Shown in pieces: positions 11,904 to 25,306 of a DNA stretch of 64,000 bases. Numbering within the stretch: position 1 is the stretch's first letter; every line of letters starts with the position of its first letter. The position numbers were made by a program, and so were the translations under genes. This stretch comes from Cymodocea nodosa (Eukaryota; Streptophyta; Magnoliopsida; Alismatales; Cymodoceaceae): positions 4,972,501 through 5,036,500 of the forward strand of contig CM072341.1 in assembly GCA_036874045.1 (NCBI GenBank). The letters run 5' to 3'. The notes beneath the pieces are model-generated. The model was not told the DNA's origin, did not search any database, and saw only the letters and a list, made by a program, of their open reading frames with translations.

Positions 11904-14180
11904 TTATCTATTCCTCCTAAGTATATCACTTATAGCATTACATATTTTATCTCCTAAATGCCTAATATCATTTCTGATGTCGTTAAGCACATCATCTAGG
12001 TCAGGAGGTACCTAGGTTTGTTGTTCTGCTTGAACTGAATAACTTGGTTGTTGTTGTATATGGTCTATACAATCAGGTTGTTGTTGTTGTCGTTGAGGTT
12101 GACGCATGGCCTAGAATTTTTGCAAATCGTTTATACTAAAAGCTCTCATGCCTTTAGTTTCAGAGGGCCAGTCGAATAAATTCAATTGGCTTGTAAGTAG
12201 TCTACATATAGCATCACCATAAAATAACTTTGAACTCATATGCTATAGTTGAGAAGTAAAAACATCAAACCAATTGATTTGAATTCTATTCAACAGACCA
12301 TAAGTGGCATGTAAACAGCTTCTACTGACTTCCATATTGTGTCCAACTCTCTAAAATAAATTGGCATGCAATATATTTGCAATAAACCTTACCTCTGCAT
12401 TCAGATTTTCCATTAATCTCATTTTAGAATATACATCTAGAATATTTGATAAAGACTGAATGTTCCATTCTAGTTGTCTAACCATGTCAAATCTATTTGT
12501 AACAACATCTTTATTCTTTAATCCCAAAATTTCAAAAATTAATTCAGGAGACAATATTAACTCCTATTTATTTATTTGAGTTTTCAGTATATTTTCATTC
12601 TTGACCAGATTGCTATAAAAAGCTGTAATAAGCTCTTTGTACTACTTCTATTTCGTTCCAACTGGCAAGAATTGAATGAGGCCTTGATACTCAAATAAAT
12701 CTCTCATATCAATTAAATTTCTGAATTTTAGTGGTCTAGCATGTAGAATCTGACATGTAATCAGATTATTGTATTTCTGTAATGCTTCCTCAGATCTAAA
12801 ATAAATTGAATTTCCTTGAATTTGTAATATTGTACAGAAAGAAGGTGATATTTGAAGCCGTGATTCAGAGTTTAATTCATCTTCAGGAACTTCTTCAAAA
12901 TGAATGTCATGTTGTTCCTCTGTCAAAATATTTTCTTGAAGCTACATATGTACACTTGATTCTTCAGCTTCAATAGTGTAAGGAACATTTTCAATATCTA
13001 CCACATTCATTTGTTCAGTTTCTATAGAAAATATAGAGTTCAAATTTTGCACAAATTCATCAGCTAATGTATCTGTTTGTAATTTTTCAATTTCTACAAT
13101 AGATAGTTCCATTTGTACATGCTGTGAATTCTCAGACTCCACTTCTATAGATTCTGAAGAATGCTAGTTGACGTTTAACTCTTCTAGAGTCTTAACGTTT
13201 TCAATATCTGCTACTCTAGACAATTCAGCCTGTGAACTAGTTACTACCTCAACATCGTTAATTATATCTGCAATAACTTGTTCAATGTCAAGTGCCTGAT
13301 GCTCTAATTTTTCAATTTTTGCATCATCAGGACTTGTAGTTATAGAAAAACTTGAGCTCATATTTGACTTTCATTTCTTCTCAAGTTTTCTAGCAAGAGA
13401 AAATAAAGTCTCATTATCATCATCAGTTTCAATATGCTCGGAACTAATGAGTTTATCAGATGCACTAAAAGGTACAATGTCTAGACATACATTGTCCTTT
13501 GGAAATAAATGTTCATCGAATTATCCTTTTCCAATAGACTTTGTTTCTGTAGACATAATTTTTCTAACTTTTCTTCTTCTATAACATTTCTGTTACTCCT
13601 CTTCAAGTATTGCTGTTTTCTTTTCAAATTGCTCCATAAAAGTTTTCTGCTTTAATTCTTCAAAAACACTTTCTATTGCTATAGCCTTTTGAAGACTATC
13701 AACTTTTCTTTTATCTACAACAATATGTAATTCTACTTGTTTTGAATATAAAGGGGTAGGGATAGTTGATTCATGCTCTTCCTCAAATGCATGTAGTCTT
13801 GTACCATTTATAGGTATTTGAGGAATTCTATTTGATATACCTACACCTTTTTCCAAATAGTTTGCATACTACTCGAGAAATATAATTTCAGCACATTTCA
13901 TTCTGTATTCATATTTACTTCAAATACCCATATATATAATATTTTCATTAGTATTTTAAAGCTCTTGTCTAACTTCATCTAGTATACCTTGAAGAAAGAA
14001 GTAATCTCTATAAATTTCTACTAACCTGTTGTTCACTCGAAGTATTTTCTTGAACCAAGTGCATGGAACTTCATCAGTATCTATTTCTTTTCCTTTTGCA
14101 TCTCCTTTGCTTTTGCCTTTTCCTCTGCTACAACCTTTGTAGAACTTGGAGACCACCATCATAGGTTGTAATAGCAACAA
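11904..14180 (-). pseudogene. C1 accessory ORF: 'putative plant transposon protein' type
   Basis: About 759 codons on the minus strand, broken by many stops. The N-terminus (either Met at 14180 or, more likely, the MVVSKFYKG start near 14159) is basic, rich in Arg/Gly/Lys (SRGKGKSKGDAKGK), and may bind nucleic acid or enter the nucleus. The middle (13000-13860) is acidic and rich in Glu/Ile/Val. The C-terminal core (12150-12930) has DLFEYQGLIQFLP, ILGLKNKDVV, RFIANILHANLF and NRIQINWFDVF. These blocks match the gypsy ORF at 30803-33052 in order and spacing. The tail is Gln-rich. I recognise the class from plant retroelement annotations; its biochemical role is unknown. Its position after RNase H is where Sireviruses often carry an env-like ORF. 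Confidence 0.72.
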
Positions 14181-15471
14181 GCAGGAAAGATTTTCTTGAC
14201 AAAGTTTATTAATAACCTAAGTGCCCGTGTAATAAGTGTATAAATAGGGTTTTAGGCGAATAACTCAACGTATATAGAAGTCGGGTTTGGATTTTAAATG
14301 AATATTGAATAAAGTTTATTCAATCAAGGTACCCGAAATATTCAAGTATAACTTGTTGAGTTAACTAACCTAACGAGTAAAACACTGTCTAGAGGCAGTT
14401 TTATACGTTACCTTATATAACATAACATTCAGTTAGTACACTTAACAAAAATTCGGATGCTTTCAACTGAAACCTTCCAAAGACAACACATATGCTATAC
14501 TTAACATTATCTTGAGAACATTGTAAACTATTCTAACATTCTCTTCTTATGAATCTAAAATAGTTTGTTTGTCTTTTTAAATTGTTTCATCAAGATCTTA
14601 AGAGGACTTTAATTCAGATTAACCAAGATTTGTATTCTGAATTATATTAATCTGTTTTGGACATTGTTAATCCTCCCCCTACAAATGTACTTCTTATATA
14701 TTCAATAACATACAAAATATACTTGTATAACAATAGATATTAAGTATAACTAGACTTTTAAATTTTCTTTTCAGAAACTTTTGTTATTCTGAATTCATCA
14801 AAAATGATTTCTTGAATCAATTCCTACTATATATGAATCAAAACACAACTTTGAACTCAATATGATTAATTCAAGGAGAATAAAAAAATGTATCTCAAAT
14901 AAACATTTTCAAAAGTACTAATGTTGATTCAATAAATCAATAGTCATATTGGTAGAAACTATATTCGATTCAAAGATATCTGTAATTAATGAAACAACTT
15001 TTTCTTTTCAAAATAGTAACTATTGATAATTTTCTTTAAAAGTTAGTTTGAAAAGCTTGAATCATACAAGAGCTTTCTAATATACCCGTGTAATGATCTT
15101 TCAGTCAACAATCCCAGATCTGATCAGGACCTTAGGTTGCCAGATTTAAAAAATCCTTTTTCAGGACAACAATCCTTACATACCTATCTACTCAAGTACA
15201 AAAGGCTCATGATCAAACTAATCAATAAACTCTCAAAGATTTTCACTTTGTAAGAACTTTTCATTTTAAGCACAATATATATGTATTCCATTAATACAAA
15301 TGCAATAAAACAAAAATCTCATACAATTTTTACTTCTACGATTTTACTAAAAATATAAATCAGTTTCAACAAGCTTATACTTTTGATTAACAGTTTAAGA
15401 TGAGTTACATATAAATTATTCTACAAGTTTAATCAATTAAGTCAAATTTATGCATGATCATATTCACTTTC

Positions 15472-15994
15472 TGTTAGGACTGAGCTACCATTATGCCAAA
15501 AGCTCGAGCTGATAGCAAAGGCGTTACCAATCCTTTTAAGTAAGCCCAGAAACTCTCACAAGTCCGAGTTCGTGGGAGGAACCATTAGGATTAACCCCCT
15601 TCTCCCATAGGTCCCTAAGGCCTTCTCCCTTCACCATCCAAGTCCTTCAGGTCCCTCAACCCGTCACCCCTCGAGTCCCTTAGCAAGTTCCTCAACAATC
15701 CCCCCCTCGAAAAATGTATCCCATACTGCATTCTTGGGTATTCAAACCCACATCTATGAGTACGCTTTGATACCACTTGTTAGGACTGAGCTACCATTAT
15801 GCCAAAAGCTCGAGCTAATAGCAAAGGCATTACCAATCCTTTTAAGTAAGCCTAGAAACTCTCACAAGTCTGAGTTTGTGGGAGGAACCATTAGGATTAA
15901 CCCCCTTCCCCTATAGGTCCCTAAGGCCTTCTCCCTTCACCCTCCAAGTCCCTCAGCCTGTCACCCCTTGAGTCCCTCAACAGGTTCCTTAACA
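15472..15994 (-). mobile_element. TRIM (terminal-repeat retrotransposon in miniature), 523 bp
   Basis: Two direct LTRs, 15472-15697 and 15778-15994, both TGTTAGGACTGAGC...ACA, surround an 80-bp interior. The target duplication CTTTC is at 15467-15471 and 15995-15999. On the minus strand the interior begins with TGGTATCAAAGC (15764-15775, initiator tRNA-Met primer site) and ends with a purine tract (15698-15710). No protein is encoded. It is richer in G+C than its surroundings. Confidence 0.95.
15764..15775 (-). other. TRIM primer binding site
   Basis: Minus strand TGGTATCAAAGC, one mismatch to the plant initiator tRNA-Met site; two bases from the LTR at 15778. Confidence 0.9.
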
Positions 15995-16256
15995 CTTTCC
16001 TCGATTCAAAGAAAACATTTAATCAAAATTTCATAATTTCAGAAGTATTTAATGTTTTTCATTTACAGTTCCACTTAAAATCGTGAAAACCATTAAAATT
16101 GATAACTTACTTAAAATCAATAAGATACTACTATGATTTTACAATAAATACATAGTATCTTAAGCAGTAGTTAGATATTACTTAGATATTTATGATAAGT
16201 ATATAATATCTATAAGGTAACCAACATCATCAATAATATTTATCTTTTTGTGGAGT

Positions 16257-17904
16257 TTAAGCATCATATAGCCCACAAATACCCAAATTTAATCTTATGT
16301 TGCAGAATGTTTTTTCATCTAGAGGTTTTGTAAATATATCAGTTAATTGATTTTTACTAGACACAAATTCTAATTTAATTTTTCCTTTAATTACGTTCTC
16401 TTAAAAAATGATGTCTAACCTCTATATGCTTTGCTCTAGAATGTAATACAGGATTTTTGGAAAGATTTATTGCAGAATTACTGTCACAATAAATCTCAAT
16501 TGTATCATAAGATAATCCAAAATCTTCTAAAGTTTGCCTTATCCACAAAATTTGAGTGCAACATAGTGCAGTAGCAACATATTCAACTTCTATAGTAGAA
16601 AGTGCTACACAGTTTTGCTTTCTACTAAACCATGACACCAAATTATTTCCCAATAATTGACATGTGCCACTGGTACTCTTTTTGTTAGATTTAGATCCTA
16701 CATAATCAACATCAATATATCCTATAAGATATATTGAACTATCCTTAGAATAATACCGTCTGAAATTTTTAGTTCCTTGTATATATCTAAATATTCTTTT
16801 AATTGCAATTGAGTGTGATTCTTTAGGATTAGATTGAAATCTAGCACAAACACACATAACAAACATAATATCAGGTCTACTAGCAGTCAAATAAAGTAAA
16901 GAACCAATCATACTTCTGTATTTTCTTTGATCTATTGAGTTTCCTATGTCATCAATATCTAACTTTAAAGAAGTACTTATAGGAGTTCCTCGAATCCTTG
17001 TATCAATAAAATTAAATTTCTTAAGCATTTCATCTACATATTTTTCCTAATTTAAAAATATACCTTTATCTATTTGCTTACTTTGAAGTCCTAGAAAATA
17101 TGAAAGTTCTCCTATCATACTCATTTCAAACTGACTAGTCATCTCTTTAGAAAATATTTTTATCAGTTTATCAGAAGTTGCTCCAAAGATTATATCATCC
17201 ACATATATTTCAACAACAATCTAATCTTTACCATCTCTCTTGATAAATAGAGTATGATCCACTTTTCCCATAATATAACCTTGTTCTATTAAAAAAGTAG
17301 ATAATCTTTCATACCATGATCTAGGTGCTTGCTTCAAACCATATAAGGCTTTCTTCAATTTATACACAAAGTCAGGATTTTTAATATCTTCAAATCTAGG
17401 TGGTTGTTTTACATAGACTTCTTCATTAATTAAACCATTTAGAAATGCACTCTTTACATCCATTTGATATAATTTAAAATCCATATAACAAGCATAGGCC
17501 AATAATATTCTAATACTTTCTAACCTAGCCATAGGAGCAAATGTTTCATCATAATCTAGTCCTTCCTGTGTATACCCTTGTGCAACTAATCTAGCTTTGT
17601 TCCTTATAACTTGATTAGTTTCGTTAGTTTTGTTTCTAAAGATCCACTTTGTACCTATTATGGACTGATTTTCTAGTGGAAAGACTAATTCCCAAACATC
17701 ATTTCTAATGAATTGATTTAGTTCTTCTTGCATTGCCACTATCCAATTTTCATCAAATAATGCTTCCTCTATATTCCTTGGTTCCACCATAGAAACAAAC
17801 ATACACATACTATTTAAATTTACTGAATCTCTAGTTTTAACTCCCTCATTAATATTACCAATGACTTGAGTAATGGGATGTGATGAAGAATAATGCCAAT
17901 TTCT
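16257..17904 (-). pseudogene. pol: C1 reverse transcriptase and RNase H
   Basis: Copia RT: ENWIVAMQEELNQF, GTKWIFRNK, KARLVAQGYTQ, DETFAPMARLESIRILLA, QMDVKSAFLNG, ALYGLKQAPRSWY and the catalytic YVDD near 17195-17210, just after an in-frame stop at 17221. RNase H: GSLLYLTASRPDIMF, the DVDYVGS segment, STSGTCQLLG, ALSTIEVEYVA and HIEVRHHFLRE. RT copies the genomic RNA into DNA; RNase H removes the RNA. The end (GLYDA, stop at 16257-16259) is reached only across a frameshift after HHFLRE, with several stops. A stop also lies before EKYVDEML (about 17047). Confidence 0.92.
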
Positions 17905-19349
17905 CTAATTTTCCTCAATATTCTCTTCAACATTTGAAGGTCCATCACTTTCATCATCTATTTGATCATTTAAGTTTATTTTTTTGATTTTCTCAAATAA
18001 ATCTTCAATCTCTCTATTGATCTCTAACTCTTTTAGGAAATTGATCATATCATCATTATCAGCTTTAAATTGAAATTCTCTAAAAGAATTTTCATTGAAG
18101 CTTACATGGAGAGCTTCTTCAATAGTCCTAGAAGTCTTGTTATATACTCTATAGGCTTTACTTCTAGTAGAGTAACCTACAAAAATTCCTTCATCCACTT
18201 TGGCTTGAAATTTATCCCTTTTATCTTTAGTATTAAGAATAAAACACTTGCAGCCAAATGGTTTCATATAGGAAATTTTTGGAACCCTATTAAACATAAT
18301 TTCAAAAGGAGTTTTATTAACATGAGGTCTTAAGTGACTTTTGTTAATAACATAACAAGATGTATTCACTGCTTCTGCCCAAAGATTTTGAGGTAACTTA
18401 TGTTCATTTAACTTTGTTCTAGCCATTTCTTGAAGTGATCTATTCTTTCTCTCAACAACACCATTTTGAGACGGTGCTCTTGGAAAAGAAAATCTGTGAT
18501 CAATGCCATACTTATTACAACAATTATCCATTTGATCATTATCAAATTTTGTACCATGATCACTCCTAAGTTTTTGAATAGAGACATTTTGTTCATTTTG
18601 AACAAAATTGCAAAACATTTTAAACTTTTCAAAAACTTTTGTCTTAGATGCTAGAAAATATACCCAAGTGTATCTAGAGAAGTCATCTACTAAAATAAAT
18701 ACATACCGTTTACCACCAAGACTCATGATTCTTGTTGGTCCAAATAGATCCATATGTATATGTTCTAAGACTCTCTTGCTTGAAATATCAGTTTTGGATT
18801 TAAAAGAGTTTTTATGAAGTTTACCTAACTTGCATGCATCACACATAAAGTCCTTTGAGTATTTAATCTTTGGTAAACCTCTCACTAAATGTTTTCTAGA
18901 TAGTTTATGTAATAGTTTCATATTTATATGCCCAATCCTTGTATGCCACAGATATGCATCACTAGTTTCAGCTAGCAAACATGAATTTAAATCAACTGCA
19001 CTAGAAGGTAAAGATAAAATACATATAGAACCTTTTCTTTTAGCAATAAACTTAATTTCATATGTATTTTTATCAATAATTTTGCATACATTATTTTCAA
19101 ACACTATATAATATTCATTCTTAGTTAGTTTTATAACACTTAGTAAATTAAATCCTAGGTTTTCTACATATAGTACATTCAAAATAACACAAGTCGGAGT
19201 TATTTGAGCATTACCCATACCTATGATTTTATCCTTGCTTTTGTTTCCAAATGTTACACTTCCTTTCATGGTATTTGTAAAATTTTATAGTAGACTTTTT
19301 TATCCAGTCATGTGACTTGATGCTCCACTATCCAAGATCCATTTTGATG
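17905..19349 (-). pseudogene. pol: C1 protease and integrase
   Basis: Aspartic protease motif ILDSGASSHMTG near 19300-19345, followed by a stop. After it comes a 454-residue open stretch with the GAG-pre-integrase zinc-binding region (LWHTRIGHINMKLL ... FMCDACKLGKLHK). The integrase core has the DDE triad: Asp in HMDLFGP, Asp in LRSDHG, Glu in GVVERKNRS. The C-terminal part has FGCKCFILNTKD and VGYSTRSKAYRVYN, typical of the Sirevirus side of copia. Integrase joins the cDNA ends to host DNA. This is the longest undamaged stretch of C1. Confidence 0.93.
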
Positions 19350-21617
19350 TTGTTTCCTCTTGCAAAATAAATTAAGAAAAACTTTTTCTTGGTACCCAAT
19401 ATTGTTGAGGACCAAGTTCATTAAACAAATATTTCTTCTTTTTGTTTAAAAACAGTTTAACATTTTCATTTACATTCTTATTAGTTGTAAGTACTATTGA
19501 CTTATCATTAGTATCATACTTATAGCATTATTGCTCTTATAATCATTCTTTTTGTTTTCAGATGTAGTATAACCAAGACCAAATCGATTTTTATCAGATG
19601 TTAATTTATTTTGGTCATGCTCATACATTTAAGTAAGTTCATACCAAGATTTTGTACATGTATTTGAATTTTCAGTACATACAAAATCTTTTTCTACACA
19701 CGAATTTTCAGATTTATCACATGTAGAATGAGTAATTGGTCTAACACTAGTGTTTTGAATTACATGCTCGAGTTTCTGAATTTTCAGTTTACTACAATTG
19801 TCTAAAATTTTAGAAACATTAGAAACTAAATTTCCAGAATAAGAAACAAGATTTTTAGAAACATTAATAGTCATGTTAGAAGTACATTTAGACAAATCAC
19901 ATTGATTTATATTGTTACTACATGATTCATCCCTTGAAGTACCTACTTCTACATATTTATTACCTTGTTTCCTGATAAAAGGAATTTTAGTCTTAGATTT
20001 ACTTGAATTGCAACTAATAAATCCTTTATTGGCTTGAGATTCAGGATAATCAAATCCTAAGCCAAATTTATATGACACCACAGGGGTACTAGTTAGTTTG
20101 TCTAACTTAGTTTGACCTAAATTCCATTTCTCAATGGTAGAATTTAAATCTAGCTCTTTTAGTTTTAATTTATCAATCTCTAATTTGAGATCATTTATAT
20201 TTTTTCTCAACATTTCATTTTCAGATTCTATTTTTAATTTTTCAGCATTTGTATTCTGTATTTGTTCATGCAAGACACATTCATTAAATCTAAATTTATG
20301 CAAATCTCTAGCATGATTTTCATTATTACATTTAAAATTTTCTAAAGTAGTAGACAAGAAACAATTTTCTTCTTCCACAATGGATAAAGAGTTTCTAATA
20401 TTCTTATTTTCTAGTTTACAAACTTTAAGTTTTTGTAATAATGCATGATAAGCACATAATAATTCATCAAAGTTAAAATCTAAATAACTTTCAGGATCAG
20501 ATATTATCTCAGACTCATCTGCCATGAAGCACACATGAGCAACGTCTTCTAACTCTGATTCTCCTTCTGAATGTGGAGATTTTGATGATGATTCCTCAGA
20601 TTTAGACTCTTCAGACGTGTCATCCCAAGTGACCTTCAAAGCCTTTTTCTTGTAAAACTTTTTTTAAGTTTTTTGAGCCGTCTTCTTTTGATTTGTCCTA
20701 CCATACTTTTCATTTTTCCTTATAAGACAATCTGGAGAAAGATGTCTAGGTTTCTTACAATTGTAACATACATACTTTCTGGATGAAGAATTCTTGTCAT
20801 TTAGTGATTTTGATGTTGGGTGTTTATCATTTTTGTTCCTTTTCTGTTTCCTAGCTTTCTATGCTTTCTTGAATTTCCTAGTCAGCAAAATCAAATCCTT
20901 GTTAGAATTAGTAGATATATCAAAATCTGAATTAATTTCGAAGGCTATTTCTTTCTTCATTTTTTGTTTGTTGTGACTTACTGATTCATTTAATTGAACT
21001 TCATAAGTAGTTAAGTTTCGTATAAGTTCATTTATGGTATAAACATTTAAATCTCGTGATTCCTCAATTGATATCACTTTTTGAGACCATTTAGAACTTA
21101 AGGATTTGAGAATTTTCCTCACCAAATTCTTCTATTCAAAATTCTTTCCTAAGCATTTTAAAGAGTTTATAATATCAAGGAATTTGGAAAACATCTTAGA
21201 AATACTTTTGTCTTCATGCATCTTAAAGAGTTCATACTTATGAATTAACATGTTAATCTTAGTCTCTTTAACTTGAGAAGTACCTTCATGTGAAACTTCT
21301 AATGCATGCCACACCTCATAATCAAATTTATATGCCAACACTTTACTGAACTGTTCATAACTCAATACACAAAATAAAATATTTAAGCCTTTAGCATTCA
21401 GAGTTTCATTTTCTTTTTCAATAATTGTCCAAGTATTATAAGGGGTAGATAATGGAGTATATGGTTTAGAAATCATGAACCACAACTTGTGATCTATACT
21501 TTGAAGAAAGATTGTCATCCTATATTTTCAATATTCAAAATGTATTCCATCAAATAAAGGAGGACGATTAAGATTTTGGCCTTCATACAAAGAAAAGTTA
21601 CCATTTCCAGTAGCCAT
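19350..21617 (-). pseudogene. gag: C1 Gag
   Basis: Starts MATGNGNFSLYEGQ at 21617, then PLFDGIHFEY with the expected Trp changed to a stop. The UBN2-type Gag core runs 21132-21518 (INMLIHKYELFKMHEDKS). A CCHC zinc knuckle is complete near 20730-20775 (CYNC, H, C). It is followed by a long acidic and coiled-coil tail (19629-20639). Stops lie after KNFE (21132), after RKFKKA (20859) and after the KKTAQKT region. Gag packages the genomic RNA into particles. The extended coiled-coil C-terminus is longer than in most copia Gags. Confidence 0.88.
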
Positions 21618-21801
21618 CTTACCTTAGATTTTTCAACCTATTTGATTTTAAACAGTATAAAACTTTAAAACAACTTGAGCCTTAAATCAAGAAAGTTAAA
21701 CGTATGCTTAGATATTAATTTATGTTTAAAAATAAGAAAGGAGAATAAGCAATGATATTAAATAAGTTAGTATCGATTTTATATCAAAGATTATTAACAA
21801 A

Positions 21802-21813
21802 GCTCTAATACCA
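21802..21813 (-). other. C1 primer binding site
   Basis: Minus strand TGGTATTAGAGC, one mismatch to the initiator tRNA-Met site, two bases from the 5' LTR. Confidence 0.92.
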
Positions 21814-21815
21814 CT

Positions 21816-23463
21816 TGTAGGATCGTATGACTACACAAGAGGAGGGTGAATTGTGTTTTTCAATATTTTTGAATATAATTGAAACTTTAAAACTCAAAAA
21901 CAAGTCGAGACACTGTTTTCATAAAATCATTTTTATTCAAGATTTCAATTACAATATATAATTCAATTCTCCTTAGAAATTGTAGATGTAATTATATATC
22001 GATACCATGTTTCATCTATACAATTTCATAACTACAAACAGAGAAAACTAATTTATGGAATTTAAAACATTTCTCCCTATTTGAGATCCTTTCTTCTTCT
22101 TCTCTTTCTTCTTCAACAATTCTTCAATGACGAATATCTTGTCTTTTTATGCTTCACCGAATTTGCTTTCTTCTGATACTTTAAATCTTCAATGATGTAA
22201 ATCTGACCTTTTCTGCTTCACTGAATTTTCTTCCATTTGATACTTCAAATCTTTAGTGACATATATCTTTCCTTTTTATGTTTCATTGAACTTTCTTCAA
22301 CCTGAGAGCTTTTCCCCGAAGAGGTGTTTTTGATCCCTGAAAGATTTTTCTTTTGGTGTGCAAGGATAGTTTGATCCTTGAAAAGATTTTCCTTTGATGT
22401 GCAGGGATAACTGATCAACGAGAATTCTATACCTTTTATACTGTATCTTCATTTCATGCATATCCTCCACGTTTAATCACTACTAGTTTTCCACTTCTTC
22501 ACATCTTTTATTTTTCCTTCATCGAAATACACATGTTCTGACCCACGTTTACATTTCGAATTTTCTTTAATTATCAATCTTGGATCACTGAAAAATTTCC
22601 TGCAAAATAAATTTTCTCTTCCAAAATTTTTCATCAAGTATAACAAGAAGTCGTTACTTTAATGTTAACTAAACGAGTAACATAAGTATATATATAACTT
22701 AACATTTCTAACTTAATGAGTTCCTCATGTGTCAACTCACGTGACAAGTACTATAGCTAACTCAACGAACTATCTTCGTGGTGTTACAGATAACTCAACA
22801 AACTATCTCCATTGTGTTACGATAACTCAACGAACTAGTAATAAACAAATGTTTTTATAATAAGAATTTTACCATGTGCAAAAATAACTTAATTTTATAA
22901 CACTAACCTAATGCATTGCCTTAGTGTTCAATATAGCAACTCAACACGTTTAGTTATGTTAACTTAATGAGTTAAACATGTGCACCTCATGTGATACAAT
23001 ATAACATTCATAACTTCTAATTTCACCACGTGTACAACACTAACTTAACGAGTTCGTCTCTTCTTTTACTCACTAACTCAACGAGTTCTCACATTACCTA
23101 TTTTAACCTTTAAGCTTCTAACTTAATGAGTTCTCACGTGATCTCTATACAAATAAAACTCTAACTTAACGAGTTGTCTAAATGTGCACTATTCATGATA
23201 CAAAAAATATAACTTTAAAATATATCATGCTTTTTAATAGAAACACACGTTAGCTTAATGTTTAGTTAAATGAGAAATTAATGCAACGAAACGACTAGTT
23301 ATTAACTTAATATAATTTCAGATCCAATACAAACAAGTATTTATATTAGTAAGCTTTTTCTGTATTAATTGATATACTTTAATTTCCTTTCACAAGTAAT
23401 AGTAATTGAGCAAATATGATTATTTTTCATTCAACACACATCATCAAAACAAAATACTCAACA
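21816..23463 (-). mobile_element. C1 5' LTR, 1.65 kb
   Basis: TG...CA bounded (TGTTGAG...GATCCTACA on the minus strand), flanked by AATTC. The U3 array of AACTTAACGAGTT and CACGTG-like boxes at 22660-23180 resembles gypsy LTR 40660-41000. It contains a short duplication of AACTCAACGAACTATCT (22757-22830) not present in the 3' LTR. Confidence 0.93.
22432..22440 (-). promoter_or_regulatory. C1 LTR TATA box
   Basis: Minus strand TATAAAAGG, conserved in the 3' LTR at 10436-10444. It lies downstream in sense of the palindrome/CACGTG array, as a U3 core promoter should. Confidence 0.7.
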
Positions 23464-25293
23464 AATTCCAATTTGTATTTTAATTACAAGTACAAGTCGA
23501 TCCCATAGAGATTGAGCAAGAATTGTGTACTATTCCAGTTTTAATAATGAAATTTATGTGTTCAGTAAGCACTCCATTAAGTTATGGCTAACTCAACGGA
23601 CTAACCTCGTGGACTTGAGTTAACTCCACTAGCCTATCTTTCTAGTTTAATACTGCTATGTATAAAGGAATTTGTCCAACCATTGGGTGATTCCACAAAT
23701 TGTAAATAACATCAATTAAGCTCTTTAATGCTAGTTAATATTAGATTTATCATTAAGCAACACTAACATTCAGATATTTAAAATAGTAACTATTAAAATC
23801 TTTAAGTATCTGGAATGAATCAATTTCAATAAATTGTAAAACTATTTTCTATTTTCTGAATCAAGCAAACATAAAACACTCACAATACTAACAATGATAA
23901 CATTAATCACGATACAAAACAAACAATACAACACTTAAATACGAAATGTAAACACAAATAAGTTGTTGTTTTTGGTATTTTTGTTTTCATATGTTCATGA
24001 AAATGGGCGAAAGGTGAAATGTAAAAATCTCTATTGATAGTAAATACTTCTGTCACTACATGCGATGCGATTACACCACTAAAAACTTAATCGCTTACAA
24101 TCCTGCCTCCTCTCCCTTAGAATTGTGAGTCCAGAATTGCAAGATGATCTCCTCTTTAGCATACTGGCATCAACCCGAAACCAAGGCTAGAAGCTTTATG
24201 ATCTCTTGAGATATGAGTCTGTGCTTGGTGAAAATGGCTTCCCTTCCCGCGACGCGATCACTCCTCACAGTGGTTGTCAGGCACCGTGTTTGGCTCGGAA
24301 TCGACCCGACATCAAGAAAGTATCCTCATAGACCTCCGATGGTTGGTGATTATGGTGATGTTGGTGATGGTGTGGATGCTTTTGTGAACTTTCGACGCTG
24401 TCTGCAATTAGCGTGGTCCTCCACCTCTACACACATTGCCACCTACCACCAACCACACTTTCTTCATTTTTTCTCCTCTTCTTTTATATTTCTTCAGTAG
24501 TAACTGCTTCTGCTTAGATGATCAGTTTGATTTCCTTCATTCATATCAACGATGGTGATTTCTTCTTCCTTCCACGAGCGAATTCCTGCGTGATACATGT
24601 AATTGTGGTTTTCCTTCGAATGTCTTGTTTCTATAACCGCTACAGTGGCATATTAGAAAATAAATGGTCTGTGGAGCTACACGAACTTACTTCGTTGATT
24701 TAACTATAAAACACGTGCAATAAAGAAATAAGCTGCTAACATAACACATTACCTTAGTGTATATTCATGTAACTCAACGCATACAGTTATGCTAACTTAA
24801 CGAGTTAAACATGTGCATCTCATGTGATATACTAAAGCATTTAAATTCAACACGTGCATAATTCTAACTTAACAGGTTCAGATATTTCAAACACTTAAGA
24901 ACCTAACTATCCAATGCCCAAATGCATTTCGGATAGTTAACAGATAACTTACAGAAAATTTACTTAAGTCATGCATTATGGTTTCAACACGTGTACTTGA
25001 GGAGCTAATAAAATATTCTTCTATCGTTAAAAACATAACTTTCCGGTACATGCAATATAACTCTCTGAAATAACAAAAAATTTGGATACTTAAGAATTTC
25101 ACAGCTTATAATTTACCGACAGTTCAGAAATGTACTAAATTAACATTAATTCCCTAAAATTATGTAGATTCCTTCATTAAAGCATATAACAGTGCAATTA
25201 TAACATAATGGCTTAATTCTCATATGATAAGCTAATATTATGCAATTAACCATCATTTAACCGTTAATATTATACACTTTTTCATTCTAAACA
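23464..25293 (-). mobile_element. G2 3' LTR, main part
   Basis: Ends CATTCTAAACA (TGTTTAGAATG on the minus strand), next to a polypurine tract. Aligns with 38638-40510. It holds the 27-bp palindrome at 23606-23632, CACGTGT at 24990-25000 and the G+C-richer leader block at 24100-24500. The open frame on the opposite strand at 24213-24500 is discussed in the findings. Confidence 0.93.
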
Positions 25294-25306
25294 CTTCCCC
25301 TATATT
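25294..25306 (-). other. G2 polypurine tract
   Basis: Minus strand ATATAGGGGAAG directly before TGTTTAGAATG. G3 has GGTATGGGGGGAG in the same place. Confidence 0.8.

Larger units (their letters stand above)
14204..16256 (-). other. C1 non-coding block shared with gypsy elements
   Basis: Palindrome motifs at 14260-14400. From about 14640 to 16200 (minus the TRIM at 15472-15994) the sequence resembles gypsy 25400-26470: the ATTCGATTCAAAGATATCTG segment, the 200-bp block at 15030-15250 (AAGCTTGAATCATACAAGAG...), and the AATCGTGAAA...AAGATACTA segment. No coding sequence is evident. Confidence 0.75.
9818..23463 (-). mobile_element. C1: complete Ty1/copia (Sirevirus-like) element, 13.6 kb
   Basis: LTRs are 21816-23463 (5') and 9818-11400 (3'), flanked by AATTC at 9813-9817 and 23464-23468. 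The primer site for initiator tRNA-Met is at 21802-21813. The polypurine tract AAAGGGGGAGAT abuts the 3' LTR. Gag, protease, integrase, RT and RNase H follow copia order (21617 to 16257). Downstream come a 2-kb non-coding block with a TRIM insertion and an extra ORF related to the gypsy plant transposon ORF. Long Gag, GGGGGAGA tracts and an added 3' ORF fit the Sirevirus lineage. It is defective by stops and frameshifts. Confidence 0.93.

Noticed and set aside
15734..15916. 60-codon open frame across the TRIM interior and LTR2
   Set aside because: It overlaps the primer site and LTR of a TRIM, which encodes no protein, and is not kept in LTR1.
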